Shown piece after piece: positions 43,888 through 50,482 of a stretch of DNA of 52,140 nucleotides. A program made the position numbers and the translations under genes. Under the pieces are notes generated by a model that did no database searches, was not told the origin of the DNA, and worked only from the letters and a program-made list of their open reading frames with translations. Each line of letters begins with the position of its first letter. Position 1 is the stretch's first letter. Source of the stretch: a virus; the IMG/VR virus record IMGVR_UViG_3300025122_003001, positions 1 to 52,140 of that record; one strand, given 5' to 3'.

Positions 43888-44205
43888 ATGAGACAATACA
43901 TAGACAAAAAATATAATGATTCAAGAAAATTAATATCGTCCCCATGGCGTTATGTTGATGTAGAATTTTCAAAACCTTATGATGTATTATTTCTGGTCCA
44001 AGAAAAAATAAATATGCACGATATGGGGAGTACCGATGTTAGTTATTGTGATTTATTGAAGTATAAAAATTTTAATAAATTTAAAAAGCTGACACATAAT
44101 CAAATGAAATGGTACGAACCCAAACTTTGTAAATTATACAAGAAGTACTATCCTGTAATAAAAACAATCAATAATCTTATAGGAAAATTAACTCCATGGA
44201 GATGA
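43888..44205 (+). CDS. Unknown protein (105 residues)
   Basis: The protein starts MRQYIDKKYNDSRKLISSPW and is rich in Lys, Tyr and Asn, with a helical C-terminal half (HNQMKWYEPKLCKLYKKYYP). No domain recognised. The last four bases (ATGA) overlap the start of a tiny membrane protein, showing translational coupling. Confidence 0.6.
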   Translation: MRQYIDKKYNDSRKLISSPWRYVDVEFSKPYDVLFLVQEKINMHDMGSTDVSYCDLLKYKNFNKFKKLTHNQMKWYEPKLCKLYKKYYPVIKTINNLIGKLTPWR

Positions 44206-44276
44206 CAATAGTTAAGTTTTTATCACTTCTATTGGTTTTATATGTTCTATATGTTTGTTTTATTAAAGAGGATTAA
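44202..44276 (+). CDS. Tiny membrane protein (24 residues), ATGA-coupled
   Basis: MTIVKFLSLLLVLYVLYVCF followed by IKED: one membrane helix with a short charged tail. The ATGA overlap with the preceding stop codon and the GGAG just before it favour real translation. An upstream in-frame ATG at 44196 would add two residues. Function unknown; small single-helix phage proteins often target host membrane enzymes or assist lysis. Confidence 0.45.
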   Translation: MTIVKFLSLLLVLYVLYVCFIKED

Positions 44277-44527
44277 TCCCAAAATAACATTTTACCTATT
44301 ATACCTAAAGTTGCTATCCAAACAGACCAGATAGCGGCTCCAGATTTTTTTCTAAAATCAGTATTACGATTAACTCTTGCTATAGCTCCTGAATCAGGGT
44401 CTAACAATGTTCGTTTAATCATTGTTATATCAGCTTGCATTTTATCTTGTCCTTCTTTTACATGACATACATCTTTTTTTACAAGTTTTATCTCAGTGTG
44501 TAAATGTTCGTGGGTTAATCGTGGCAT
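44273..44527 (-). CDS. Coiled-coil plus C-terminal membrane anchor protein
   Basis: The 84-residue protein starts MPRLTHEHLHTEIKLVKKDV, continues as a coiled coil (HVKEGQDKMQADITMIKRTL) and ends in one membrane helix (AAIWSVWIATLGIIGKMLFW). This layout resembles XhlA-type hemolysin/holin-accessory proteins of phages. A lysis-accessory role is plausible but unproved; the sequence match itself is weak. A late motif lies 17 bases upstream (44544-44550). Confidence 0.6.
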   Translation of the reverse strand: MPRLTHEHLHTEIKLVKKDVCHVKEGQDKMQADITMIKRTLLDPDSGAIARVNRNTDFRKKSGAAIWSVWIATLGIIGKMLFWD

Positions 44528-44543
44528 TAAATATTTTTTTTTA

Positions 44544-44550
44544 ATAAATA
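44544..44550 (-). promoter_or_regulatory. Candidate late promoter motif
   Basis: TATTTAT on the minus strand (context GGTATTTATTAA) in the gap after the Asn-rich lipoprotein gene. Confidence 0.45.
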
Positions 44551-44554
44551 CCTC

Positions 44555-45319
44555 TTACTTAGGTCTTCGGTTAGAATTAGTACGAGTATTAGACTTATTT
44601 TGTCTATTTATGTTGATTTTATTAGTATTTGAGCGATTATTACGATTAATATTAGTTTTATTGGTGTTTGTTTTAATCGTATTTGAGCGATTAATCTTAA
44701 TTTTATTAGTTTTTACATTAGGACGAGTGTAATTAGTGTTGGTTTTTACATTCGTTTTGTTATTACGAGTAACATTTACCTTTATATTTCTAAACTTGGT
44801 TGGCACATTTGACTTACTCTTAACATTTACACCTGTAGTATGAACCTTATCGTGATGGTAGGTTAAGTTTGTTCTATTATTGTGTCTCCAATTCCCTCTT
44901 GGTCTATAAACATACCCACTATTACCTATGTGACAATGCACATGGGTTGTAATGCCATAATAATATGGTGGAGTGAAATTATAATAGTACCACCAAGGAT
45001 ATGTGTGTCTATACCCGTAATAGTAATAATACCCACTATAATACCCCCAATAAGGAATATCGTTGTAATAATATAGTCCAGCTGTTGACGCGTAATTAGT
45101 TCTCCAGTAGGAAACTTCATCACTATCGTCTTTACAACAGGAGTGGTCTGAAAGACATGCCTGCCCTCTATCCATTAATTCACAACTATGTGTATTAGAT
45201 TTGGTTGTATAGCTTCCTTCATACACCATACAGCCCGGTAATACTGATATTATAAGAGCTATCCCTAATATCACTACCAATATTCTAAATGGTGTTATTT
45301 CGTCCCAATTTGTTTTCAT
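44555..45319 (-). CDS. Predicted lipoprotein with Tyr-rich and Asn/Lys/Arg/Thr-rich regions
   Basis: The 254-residue protein has a membrane signal (ILVVILGIALIISVLPGC, lipobox with Cys30) preceded by a longer than usual N-terminus. A Cys cluster follows (CELMDRGQACLSDHSCC), then a Tyr-rich stretch (GYYSGYYYYYGYRHTYPWWY, about 92-111). The final 110 residues are made almost only of Asn, Lys, Arg and Thr with repeats such as TNKTNINRNNRSNTNKININ. The strong positive charge would suit contact with DNA, peptidoglycan or acidic surface glycans. No family recognised. The glutaredoxin-like gene ends 6 bases upstream. Confidence 0.65.
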   Translation of the reverse strand: MKTNWDEITPFRILVVILGIALIISVLPGCMVYEGSYTTKSNTHSCELMDRGQACLSDHSCCKDDSDEVSYWRTNYASTAGLYYYNDIPYWGYYSGYYYYYGYRHTYPWWYYYNFTPPYYYGITTHVHCHIGNSGYVYRPRGNWRHNNRTNLTYHHDKVHTTGVNVKSKSNVPTKFRNIKVNVTRNNKTNVKTNTNYTRPNVKTNKIKINRSNTIKTNTNKTNINRNNRSNTNKININRQNKSNTRTNSNRRPK

Positions 45320-45325
45320 CTTATT

Positions 45326-45589
45326 TTATATTTTAATTAATTTTATTAATTGTTCAGGGGTATCAAAATCTCTATCTACCGCTAGGAATTTAAGTTCCTT
45401 ATTATTACGATTTACCGCAACAAGGGTTGGTGTGTATTTAATGTTTTCTTTTTCTCTTACCACTTCCCATTCCATTCTATTTAAAGCAACATCTTTTATA
45501 GTGTAAGTTACATTATTGTTGTCTAAGACCTTTTTTAATTCATCACAGAATTCACATCCTTGTTGACTATATAAGAAATATTTAATCAT
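45326..45589 (-). CDS. Glutaredoxin-like protein
   Basis: The 87-residue protein has the thioredoxin-fold layout of glutaredoxins: strand MIKYFLYSQ, active-site GCEFC (Cys12, Cys15) at the head of a helix, strand TYTIKDVAL, the cis-Pro loop KYTPTLVA (about 51-58) and FDTPEQLIKLI at the end. It would reduce disulphides or ribonucleotide reductase. Many T4-like phages carry such a protein (T4 nrdC), but here it is next to a Cys-rich lipoprotein, not nucleotide genes. A late-type motif sits 38 bases upstream (45627-45633). Confidence 0.85.
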   Translation of the reverse strand: MIKYFLYSQQGCEFCDELKKVLDNNNVTYTIKDVALNRMEWEVVREKENIKYTPTLVAVNRNNKELKFLAVDRDFDTPEQLIKLIKI

Positions 45590-45626
45590 CGTTGGTCTTT
45601 CTGGTTTTATTTGTTACATTTAATTA

Positions 45627-45633
45627 ATAAATA
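45627..45633 (-). promoter_or_regulatory. Candidate late promoter motif
   Basis: TATTTAT on the minus strand (context TCTATTTATTAAT) between the divergent glutaredoxin-like and PspC genes. Confidence 0.4.
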
Positions 45634-45669
45634 GATTCTATTAATATAAATTTATTAAAAAAATTTAAA

Positions 45670-45876
45670 ATGCAAAATGAAAAGACAAAAAATAATAAAT
45701 TAGTAAGAGATTTAACTCGTGGTAATATCGGTGGTGTTTGTGCGGGAATATCTAATTATTTTGGCAGTGATGTCACTTTAATACGATTATTATTCATAAT
45801 ATCATTCTTTATACCTTCAGTACCAATAATATTAATTTATGTTATTCTATGGGTAATAACACCTGAAAAATACTAA
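45670..45876 (+). CDS. PspC domain membrane protein
   Basis: The 68-residue protein is a PspC domain almost on its own: a short charged start, KLVRDLTRGNIGGVCAGISN with the GGVCAGIS core (25-32), YFGSDVTLIRLLFII, a membrane segment (FFIPSVPIILIYVILWVITP) and the ending EKY. Cellular PspC takes part in the phage-shock response to membrane stress. A phage copy could tune that response or protect the membrane before lysis; this is inference. The next gene starts one base after its stop, so they form a pair. Confidence 0.88.
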   Translation: MQNEKTKNNKLVRDLTRGNIGGVCAGISNYFGSDVTLIRLLFIISFFIPSVPIILIYVILWVITPEKY

Positions 45877-45877
45877 T

Positions 45878-46102
45878 ATGGGGTTCAATAAAAGATACTT
45901 ATTCAATGACCAGGTTCTAAACCTATTAAAAACTGGTGGGTTAGATGGTGTTAAGGATTGGTTAAAAAAAGCTGATGCAATAATTGCGGAAAGTGGGGCC
46001 TCTGCTGATGTCGTGAATTTATTGGAGGGTAACGATTTAACACCAGAAAAAATTCAAGAAAAAGTCAAAAAGATTATAGAAAAAGGTAACGACTTAAACT
46101 AA
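45878..46102 (+). CDS. Small helical partner of the PspC gene
   Basis: The 74-residue protein (MGFNKRYLFNDQVLNLLKTG, DGVKDWLKKADAIIAESGAS) looks like a bundle of four helices ending in a Lys-rich helix. No family recognised. It starts one base after the pspC-like stop codon, so both are made from one message. Its last 9 bases overlap the end of the convergent 370-residue gene. Confidence 0.65.
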   Translation: MGFNKRYLFNDQVLNLLKTGGLDGVKDWLKKADAIIAESGASADVVNLLEGNDLTPEKIQEKVKKIIEKGNDLN

Positions 46103-47206
46103 AACCACTTCCACCTGACAAAATGTAGGTGTAAACTCTATTCTATCACTATAGAATGCCCACATCATCTCTATAATTTCCAACTGGTCATTAGTATAAG
46201 TGTTAAATGAACTTAATTTATTTCTTGCACTTTCTGGGAATACTTCTTGTATATATGGGGTTTCACCATCTTCTCGTTCAGAAGGTAGGTCAAAATCACT
46301 ATCTTTATCTATATAAACTACAATATCCCAACAAGCATAACCATGTTCACCGAACTGTTCGGACTCGTCATATAAATAATCATAATTAACCGGTTCTACT
46401 TTAAATTTTATAGGGTTCCACCCGCCTTCCTTGGTTACCACCCACTTCATATTAGCAAACTTAGTGTTGTGAATACCACCAATCCATTCAAGATATAAAA
46501 GAGGATAAACTATGTCCCCAACATTACGAAAATCAGTATATTCTTCAGCCACACCCTCATCACCTATATTAAATAATTTTAAAACACTGTACTCGGCTTT
46601 ACCAAGTTTATCCCACTGTTTAAAAATAGCTTCTTTATATTCTGGTTTAACGAACTGGCTAAAATACATATCACTACTCCTATCCGCAAACTTATGTGCG
46701 TATTCGTCACTATCCTGTGTTGTATCTCGCTGTTCATTAATATCTTCACTTCTATTTAACTCTCTGTCAAAATATGGGGACTTCATAATAGTGGTATATG
46801 TTTTAAGTGCAAGTTTATTAAAGTGCCTATCCACATTACTATTAGTCATAGGTTCATTATTTTCTTGCATATATAAAATAGTTAATCTAGTCATCATGTC
46901 TCTCATTTTTTGTGAATTATCATGAATATATTTTACTTGTGGGTATCTTTCTTCTAAAAATGTCTCATAATCAAAATCTTCACCTTCTTCATCCATTGCA
47001 TTTAAAATCTCTGGAGCTAATTCTTGTCTAAGAACATTTTTTGCATCTGTAAAATAAGGTGTTAGGTTTGTGGTAAGCATATTATATTTGCCCCAATTTC
47101 TAAGTATGTTAAACCATTTAGCGATTTCTTGTTTATCCGAACCGCTTAGATGTTTCAAAATCTCTCGTTCGGTCCATAATATCTCTATGTTAGAAGGTAA
47201 GGCCAT
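46094..47206 (-). CDS. Unknown protein (370 residues)
   Basis: The protein starts MALPSNIEILWTEREILKHL and is acidic and largely helical in the first half (KMRDMMTRLTILYMQENNEP), with a more mixed alpha/beta second half rich in Asp and Tyr (GYACWDIVVYIDKDSDFDLP). I recognise no catalytic motif, signal or membrane segment. A terminator (47240-47255) followed by two overlapping TATTTAT motifs (47219-47229) sits directly upstream, so it begins its own late transcription unit. A virion or assembly role is plausible only from that regulation. Confidence 0.65.
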   Translation of the reverse strand: MALPSNIEILWTEREILKHLSGSDKQEIAKWFNILRNWGKYNMLTTNLTPYFTDAKNVLRQELAPEILNAMDEEGEDFDYETFLEERYPQVKYIHDNSQKMRDMMTRLTILYMQENNEPMTNSNVDRHFNKLALKTYTTIMKSPYFDRELNRSEDINEQRDTTQDSDEYAHKFADRSSDMYFSQFVKPEYKEAIFKQWDKLGKAEYSVLKLFNIGDEGVAEEYTDFRNVGDIVYPLLYLEWIGGIHNTKFANMKWVVTKEGGWNPIKFKVEPVNYDYLYDESEQFGEHGYACWDIVVYIDKDSDFDLPSEREDGETPYIQEVFPESARNKLSSFNTYTNDQLEIIEMMWAFYSDRIEFTPTFCQVEVVLV

Positions 47207-47218
47207 ATATTAATTTAT

Positions 47219-47229
47219 ATAAATAAATA
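47219..47229 (-). promoter_or_regulatory. Candidate late promoter motif pair
   Basis: Overlapping TATTTAT copies (ATATTTATTTATAT on the minus strand) directly after a terminator and 13 bases before a start codon. Confidence 0.5.
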
Positions 47230-47230
47230 T

Positions 47231-47255
47231 AAAAAAAAAAGGGACAAAAGTCCCT
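47231..47255 (-). terminator. Rho-independent terminator
   Basis: Stem AGGGAC/GTCCCT with loop AAAA, followed on the minus strand by a run of ten T. It ends the transcript of the 85-residue gene. Confidence 0.85.
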
Positions 47256-47283
47256 AATTAATTTTATATGTCGTTATATTCTA

Positions 47284-47541
47284 CTATGCTGGTTTATAAT
47301 CAATCCATTCTAAGTCTGTATATGGACCTTTTCTTGTATCTAATAAGAATTTATCACCATTTTGTGTTTGGCCAGTTAGATAATAAGTATAACCGAATCT
47401 TCCGTCTCTTATATTGTTACCACCTATTGTTCCTTCCGACATGTTCCACACTGAACCTCTTGTGTTGTAGTCATGACCGTCTGTATTTCCAGCCGGAGCT
47501 TTTTGTGGTGGAAATTGTCCGTAATTAGTATTTAATCCCAT
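47284..47541 (-). CDS. Unknown small protein (85 residues)
   Basis: The protein reads MGLNTNYGQFPPQKAPAGNT at the start and TDLEWIDYKPA at the end; Gly/Asn/Tyr-rich with beta character (GRFGYTYYLTGQ). No family recognised. An upstream in-frame ATG at 47571 would add ten residues, but that start would place the TATTTAT motif (47558-47564) inside the gene. The leader up to the ATG at 47541 is nearly the same as that of the 95-residue gene at 47899, so 47541 is preferred. Confidence 0.6.
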   Translation of the reverse strand: MGLNTNYGQFPPQKAPAGNTDGHDYNTRGSVWNMSEGTIGGNNIRDGRFGYTYYLTGQTQNGDKFLLDTRKGPYTDLEWIDYKPA

Positions 47542-47557
47542 AGTATTTGTTTTTATA

Positions 47558-47564
47558 ATAAATA
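47558..47564 (-). promoter_or_regulatory. Candidate late promoter motif
   Basis: TATTTAT on the minus strand, followed by the sequence AAAAACAAATACTATG leading into the start codon. The same leader occurs at 47916. Confidence 0.5.
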
Positions 47565-47611
47565 TTACCAACTTTTAAAAAGTTTGTAGTTAGTAGTGTG
47601 TTTTTTTATTT

Positions 47612-47899
47612 TTATATGTCGTCATGGTCATATTCATGAGTTACCGTTGTATGTGTTGGTTGTTCTTCTTCTACTGTTTCTTCGCTCACACCATTATGTG
47701 AAAAGTTCTCTGCTGCTGTAAATCCAAGTCCTGCCATAACTATCCATTGCAGGGATTGAAATAGGTCACTATCAATGGTAAAATCCCAAAATAAATTTGC
47801 TGTATATCCGATTAACATAAATAATAGACATACAAAAGTTACGAATCTCTTGCTTGAGACTTTCCCTTCACTACTTAACATATTTTTAAAGAAATTCAT
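47612..47899 (-). CDS. Two-helix membrane protein, holin-like
   Basis: The 95-residue protein starts MNFFKNMLSSEGKVSSKRFV, has two membrane segments (about 21-40 TFVCLLFMLIGYTANLFW, 54-70 LQWIVMAGLGFTAAENF) joined by a short acidic loop, and an acidic cytoplasmic tail (ETVEEEQPTHTT). I recall close relatives, with the KxSSKRF start, in many Bacteroidetes phages without proven function. Size and topology suit a class II holin; that remains inference. A late motif lies 17 bases upstream (47916-47922). Confidence 0.65.
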   Translation of the reverse strand: MNFFKNMLSSEGKVSSKRFVTFVCLLFMLIGYTANLFWDFTIDSDLFQSLQWIVMAGLGFTAAENFSHNGVSEETVEEEQPTHTTVTHEYDHDDI

Positions 47900-47915
47900 A
47901 GTATTTGTTTTTATT

Positions 47916-47922
47916 ATAAATA
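47916..47922 (-). promoter_or_regulatory. Candidate late promoter motif
   Basis: TATTTAT on the minus strand (context GGCTATTTATAAT), with the leader AAAAACAAATACTATG shared with the gene starting at 47541. Confidence 0.5.
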
Positions 47923-47969
47923 GCCGTATATTTAAGAAAATAACATTATTAGAATAAAAAAATTAAAAA

Positions 47970-48149
47970 ATGGCAGTAGAAATTAATATTATAGAAAATG
48001 GACCAATCTTGGTCAAAGGAGAAACTACAGTAACAAAAGGTGGTGAAGAGGTAATAGTAAGTGAAAATTATGCATTATGTAGATGTGGTCAAACTAAAAA
48101 TCAACCAATGTGTGATGGTGCACATAAATCTTGTGACTTTAAAGGGTAA
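47970..48149 (+). CDS. CDGSH iron-sulphur domain protein
   Basis: A 59-residue protein ending in a CDGSH-type motif: CRCGQTKNQPMCDGAHKSC (37-55), giving the three Cys and one His that hold a [2Fe-2S] cluster in mitoNEET-like proteins (C-x-C ... C-D-G-x-H). The N-terminal half (ILVKGETTVTKGGEEVIV) forms the beta strands usual before the motif. Possible roles are redox sensing or cluster transfer. It is followed 5 bases later by a HAD-type phosphatase gene. No late motif precedes it. Confidence 0.88.
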   Translation: MAVEINIIENGPILVKGETTVTKGGEEVIVSENYALCRCGQTKNQPMCDGAHKSCDFKG

Positions 48150-48154
48150 AACAA

Positions 48155-48517
48155 ATGAAGACAATTATTTGTGATATAGACGGTACTTTGGTTTCATACA
48201 AAAAAGACACTAAGGGTATTATGACTACACCTCATGATATACTACCCGGAGTATCAAAACATCTTAATAAGTGGGAAAATCAAGGTTGTAAAATAATTCT
48301 TATTACTGGGAGGAGAGAAAACCTAAGAAAAGTAACAGAAGAAGAATTAACCAAATTAGGCCTTCCTTTTGATTTATTAATCATGGGTTGTGCTGATTCT
48401 GGTAGGGTATTGATAAATGATGAGGGTAGTAAAGTAAAAGCTCACGCAGTCTCTTTAAAACGTGATGAAGGATTTATTAATTATGATTGGTCCCAAGTAG
48501 GATTAAGTAAAATATGA
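48155..48517 (+). CDS. HAD-superfamily phosphatase
   Basis: The 120-residue protein is a minimal HAD hydrolase: motif I DIDGTLV (Asp7 nucleophile, Asp9), motif II ILITGRRE (about 49-56, Thr/Ser position), a later Lys, and a motif III Asp in LINDEGSK (about 86-93). No cap domain is present, as in phosphatases acting on large substrates such as nucleic acid ends; T4 Pnkp has a related phosphatase half. Substrate unknown. It overlaps the next gene by 4 bases (ATGA), so the two are co-translated. Confidence 0.82.
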   Translation: MKTIICDIDGTLVSYKKDTKGIMTTPHDILPGVSKHLNKWENQGCKIILITGRRENLRKVTEEELTKLGLPFDLLIMGCADSGRVLINDEGSKVKAHAVSLKRDEGFINYDWSQVGLSKI

Positions 48518-48732
48518 AAAAACTAAAAAGAGATAAAATCGAAACCGTAGTAGTCGAACGTGTCGGTATAGAAAATTTTAAAGAAATAAAAAAACGTATA
48601 AATGATGGAAGAATAACTTCTCATTTAGAATTACGATTGTGGGGGTTATCGGATTTATACGCACACCCAAATTACCTAAAGGTTATTTATAAAGCCCTTA
48701 AAACCAAAAAATCTACTTGGTATATATTTTGA
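48514..48732 (+). CDS. Small unknown protein coupled to the HAD gene
   Basis: The 72-residue protein (MKKLKRDKIETVVVERVGIE ... STWYIF) is basic with alpha/beta alternation. No family recognised. The ATGA overlap indicates translational coupling with the phosphatase, so the products may act together. Confidence 0.6.
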   Translation: MKKLKRDKIETVVVERVGIENFKEIKKRINDGRITSHLELRLWGLSDLYAHPNYLKVIYKALKTKKSTWYIF

Positions 48733-48735
48733 TGT

Positions 48736-48942
48736 TTATGCCCAGATATCAGGCACCGTTTTTGGGGGTATGTTTCTTTGATTTGGTCTGGCTGGTTCTA
48801 CTAAAATATTTGTCCCTCTTGTCTCATCCTCTTTTACACTATTCATTCTAGATTTTAACAACTCTAAATCCTGGGGCGATAGCCCTCCTTCTTTTGAGTC
48901 TATAAACCCTTTTAACCAATTATAAAAATCTCTGTGATTCAT
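48736..48942 (-). CDS. Small conserved-type phage protein
   Basis: The 68-residue protein opens with DFYNWLKGFIDSKEGGLSPQ then DLELLKSRM, a two-helix unit that I recall from many phages of Bacteroidetes and marine hosts, with no known role. The C-terminal half is Pro/Asn/Arg-rich and probably extended. Its first base is shared with the stop of the upstream 106-residue gene, so the two are co-translated. Confidence 0.65.
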   Translation of the reverse strand: MNHRDFYNWLKGFIDSKEGGLSPQDLELLKSRMNSVKEDETRGTNILVEPARPNQRNIPPKTVPDIWA

Positions 48943-49262
48943 TATTTTTTATTTATCTTTTTTCTATCTCCTTTGTTTAAAGATTCGAAAACCTTTCTAC
49001 TTCTACGATTTTCTCTCAGTTTTCTGAATTTATCTTTAGTTATCTTTTTTTCTTTTTTTGATTCAACGATAGCTGGTTTTTGAACTTTCTTTGGTGTGCT
49101 AGCAACATTTTTTTGTTCAGCAGCAACTTTATCTACTATCTTATATAAATCGTTTTCACTTAACTTAACGACTTTAGATTGTCTTTCTTTTTTTATCTTA
49201 TTAACAGTATCTTCGATAAATTCTGTTAGTTGGGTTTCACTGAGTTGTAATTTCTTTTTCAT
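48942..49262 (-). CDS. Basic protein with two LSE-type leader repeats
   Basis: The 106-residue protein holds two copies of the leader motif found on other virion-like proteins here: LQLSETQLTEFIEDTVNKIK (5-24) and VKLSENDLYKIVDKVAAEQ (32-50). The rest is Lys/Arg-rich (KKEKKITKDKFRKLRENRRS), suggesting nucleic-acid contact. Such a composition would fit an internal head protein packaged with DNA, by analogy with T4 internal proteins; this is inference. The duplication of the motif inside one short protein is notable. Confidence 0.6.
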   Translation of the reverse strand: MKKKLQLSETQLTEFIEDTVNKIKKERQSKVVKLSENDLYKIVDKVAAEQKNVASTPKKVQKPAIVESKKEKKITKDKFRKLRENRRSRKVFESLNKGDRKKINKK

Positions 49263-49277
49263 GTTTAATTATTTTAA

Positions 49278-49949
49278 TTATTCACCTTTTGGTCCTTGTG
49301 GACTAAGATTTTTAGTGTGAGTGCGTCTATTACTATAATATGGTTGAACGCCTACTGAATGTAAAGTTCCATCAGCTGTATCAGCTAATCCACCCTTTAA
49401 TCCTTTAGTTACCATTGAGCCTAGTTTGTCGGTTCCACCTTCGAGAGCCCACGCATATCTTGGTGAATCACCTTGTGTACCGACTGGGTTTGTCGGGTCT
49501 CCTTCTCCTCCAGCACAACAATCAAAAGTACCACCACAACACTCTAACATTCCGTTGTCCATATAAGTGTCATTTAATAAAACCCAACGACCCTTACCTT
49601 GACCACACCAACAATACTGAATTCTTTCAGTTACTGGTGTGTTCTCCCCAGCTCCAAATAATACTCCTTCATTTGATTTACGTTCAAAAATTGGTTGTCC
49701 ATTTAACGTTTGACTTATTTTCATAAATGTTAGTCCACTGACTAATAATCCCATTACCTGATTTGGTATGTTTAAAGCTGTAGATGTTGTTGCTGTTGAA
49801 AAGTCTACATTTTTTGCTATTGGCTCTGCCTTTTGTCCTCCCGCCTGATTATTAGCCGTTTCACCACTACCCCGATTGTCTGCAGGTATAACTGGTGAGG
49901 TGAACATACCATAAGTGTGTGTTCCTCCTGGATTATTAATATTTCCCAT
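49278..49949 (-). CDS. Cys-rich virion-type protein
   Basis: The 223-residue protein is Gly/Asn/Thr-rich. A central beta-type segment (LNIPNQVMGLLVSGLTFMKI) is followed by a Cys cluster YCWCGQGKGRW and LECCGGTFDCCAGGEG (about 112-148) with seven Cys, then a Gly-rich tail ending SNRRTHTKNLSPQGPKGE. The Cys may bind metal or cross-link. It recalls the CSCHDCW protein at 17705 in style but not in sequence. Function unknown; a head or tail decoration role is possible. A late motif lies 25 bases upstream (49974-49980). Confidence 0.6.
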   Translation of the reverse strand: MGNINNPGGTHTYGMFTSPVIPADNRGSGETANNQAGGQKAEPIAKNVDFSTATTSTALNIPNQVMGLLVSGLTFMKISQTLNGQPIFERKSNEGVLFGAGENTPVTERIQYCWCGQGKGRWVLLNDTYMDNGMLECCGGTFDCCAGGEGDPTNPVGTQGDSPRYAWALEGGTDKLGSMVTKGLKGGLADTADGTLHSVGVQPYYSNRRTHTKNLSPQGPKGE

Positions 49950-49973
49950 AATTTCTTTTAATTATAAATATCT

Positions 49974-49980
49974 TTATTTT
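49974..49980 (-). promoter_or_regulatory. Candidate late promoter motif
   Basis: TATTTAT on the minus strand (context AGATATTTATAATTAA). Confidence 0.5.
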
Positions 49981-50412
49981 CTATTTAGTTCTACCAACTC
50001 TAAAGCCCATAGGGCCTAGTTCTTTGTCTGGTAAACTATCAAGAATATCGATTAACTCCTGTACTAGTGAATGTAGTTCACCACCTTCAGTTAAAAGTTG
50101 GTACATTCGTTGGACTATTACATCATCACCATATAAAGATTTCTTATCTACCTGGTCTTTGATGTGCCCACAGACTACTTCTATAAATGAAGTAATATCA
50201 CCCTCTAATTCTCCACTATAACTTTTAGTAAAACCCACAGCTTCTTCCATATCTTCAGTTGTTCCAATCTCTCCCATCTTTTGTGAGTCTGGTTTACATG
50301 CCTTACTCTCACCACACCAGTACATCCCTTTAGGACACTTCTTTTCTTTCTTCTCAGATATAACTTTTTCTATAAGTTCTACTAATTGAGTTTCTGTTAA
50401 TCTAGTTTTCAT
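49981..50412 (-). CDS. Protein with ISE leader and Cys motif
   Basis: The 143-residue protein starts TRLTETQLVELIEKVISEKK (3-22), the shared leader ending in an ISE site. Next comes CPKGMYWCGESKACKP (26-41), a short three-Cys element, and then a helical acidic domain (SFIEVVCGHIKDQV, ELHSLVQELIDILDSLPDKE). Function unknown. Cleavage after Glu20 would leave a product beginning with the Cys element; this is a prediction. Upstream is the second copy of the duplicated control region. Confidence 0.65.
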   Translation of the reverse strand: MKTRLTETQLVELIEKVISEKKEKKCPKGMYWCGESKACKPDSQKMGEIGTTEDMEEAVGFTKSYSGELEGDITSFIEVVCGHIKDQVDKKSLYGDDVIVQRMYQLLTEGGELHSLVQELIDILDSLPDKELGPMGFRVGRTK

Positions 50413-50416
50413 ATCT

Positions 50417-50465
50417 TATAAATACATTGTAACATATTATAAATATTTTCGTATACCATATTAGT
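50417..50465. repeat. Copy 2 of a duplicated bidirectional control region
   Basis: Matches 40511-40559 at 47 of 49 positions. It carries minus-strand TATTTAT at 50418-50424 and 50439-50445 for the leftward leader-bearing gene and is followed by a host-type -7 box for the rightward secreted protein. Confidence 0.85.
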
Positions 50466-50482
50466 AATCAATAAAAAATTCT

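Noticed and set aside
47542-47571. Ten-residue N-terminal extension MVIFIIKTNT of the 85-residue protein
   Set aside because: The extension covers the TATTTAT motif and a leader that is shared with the gene at 47899.
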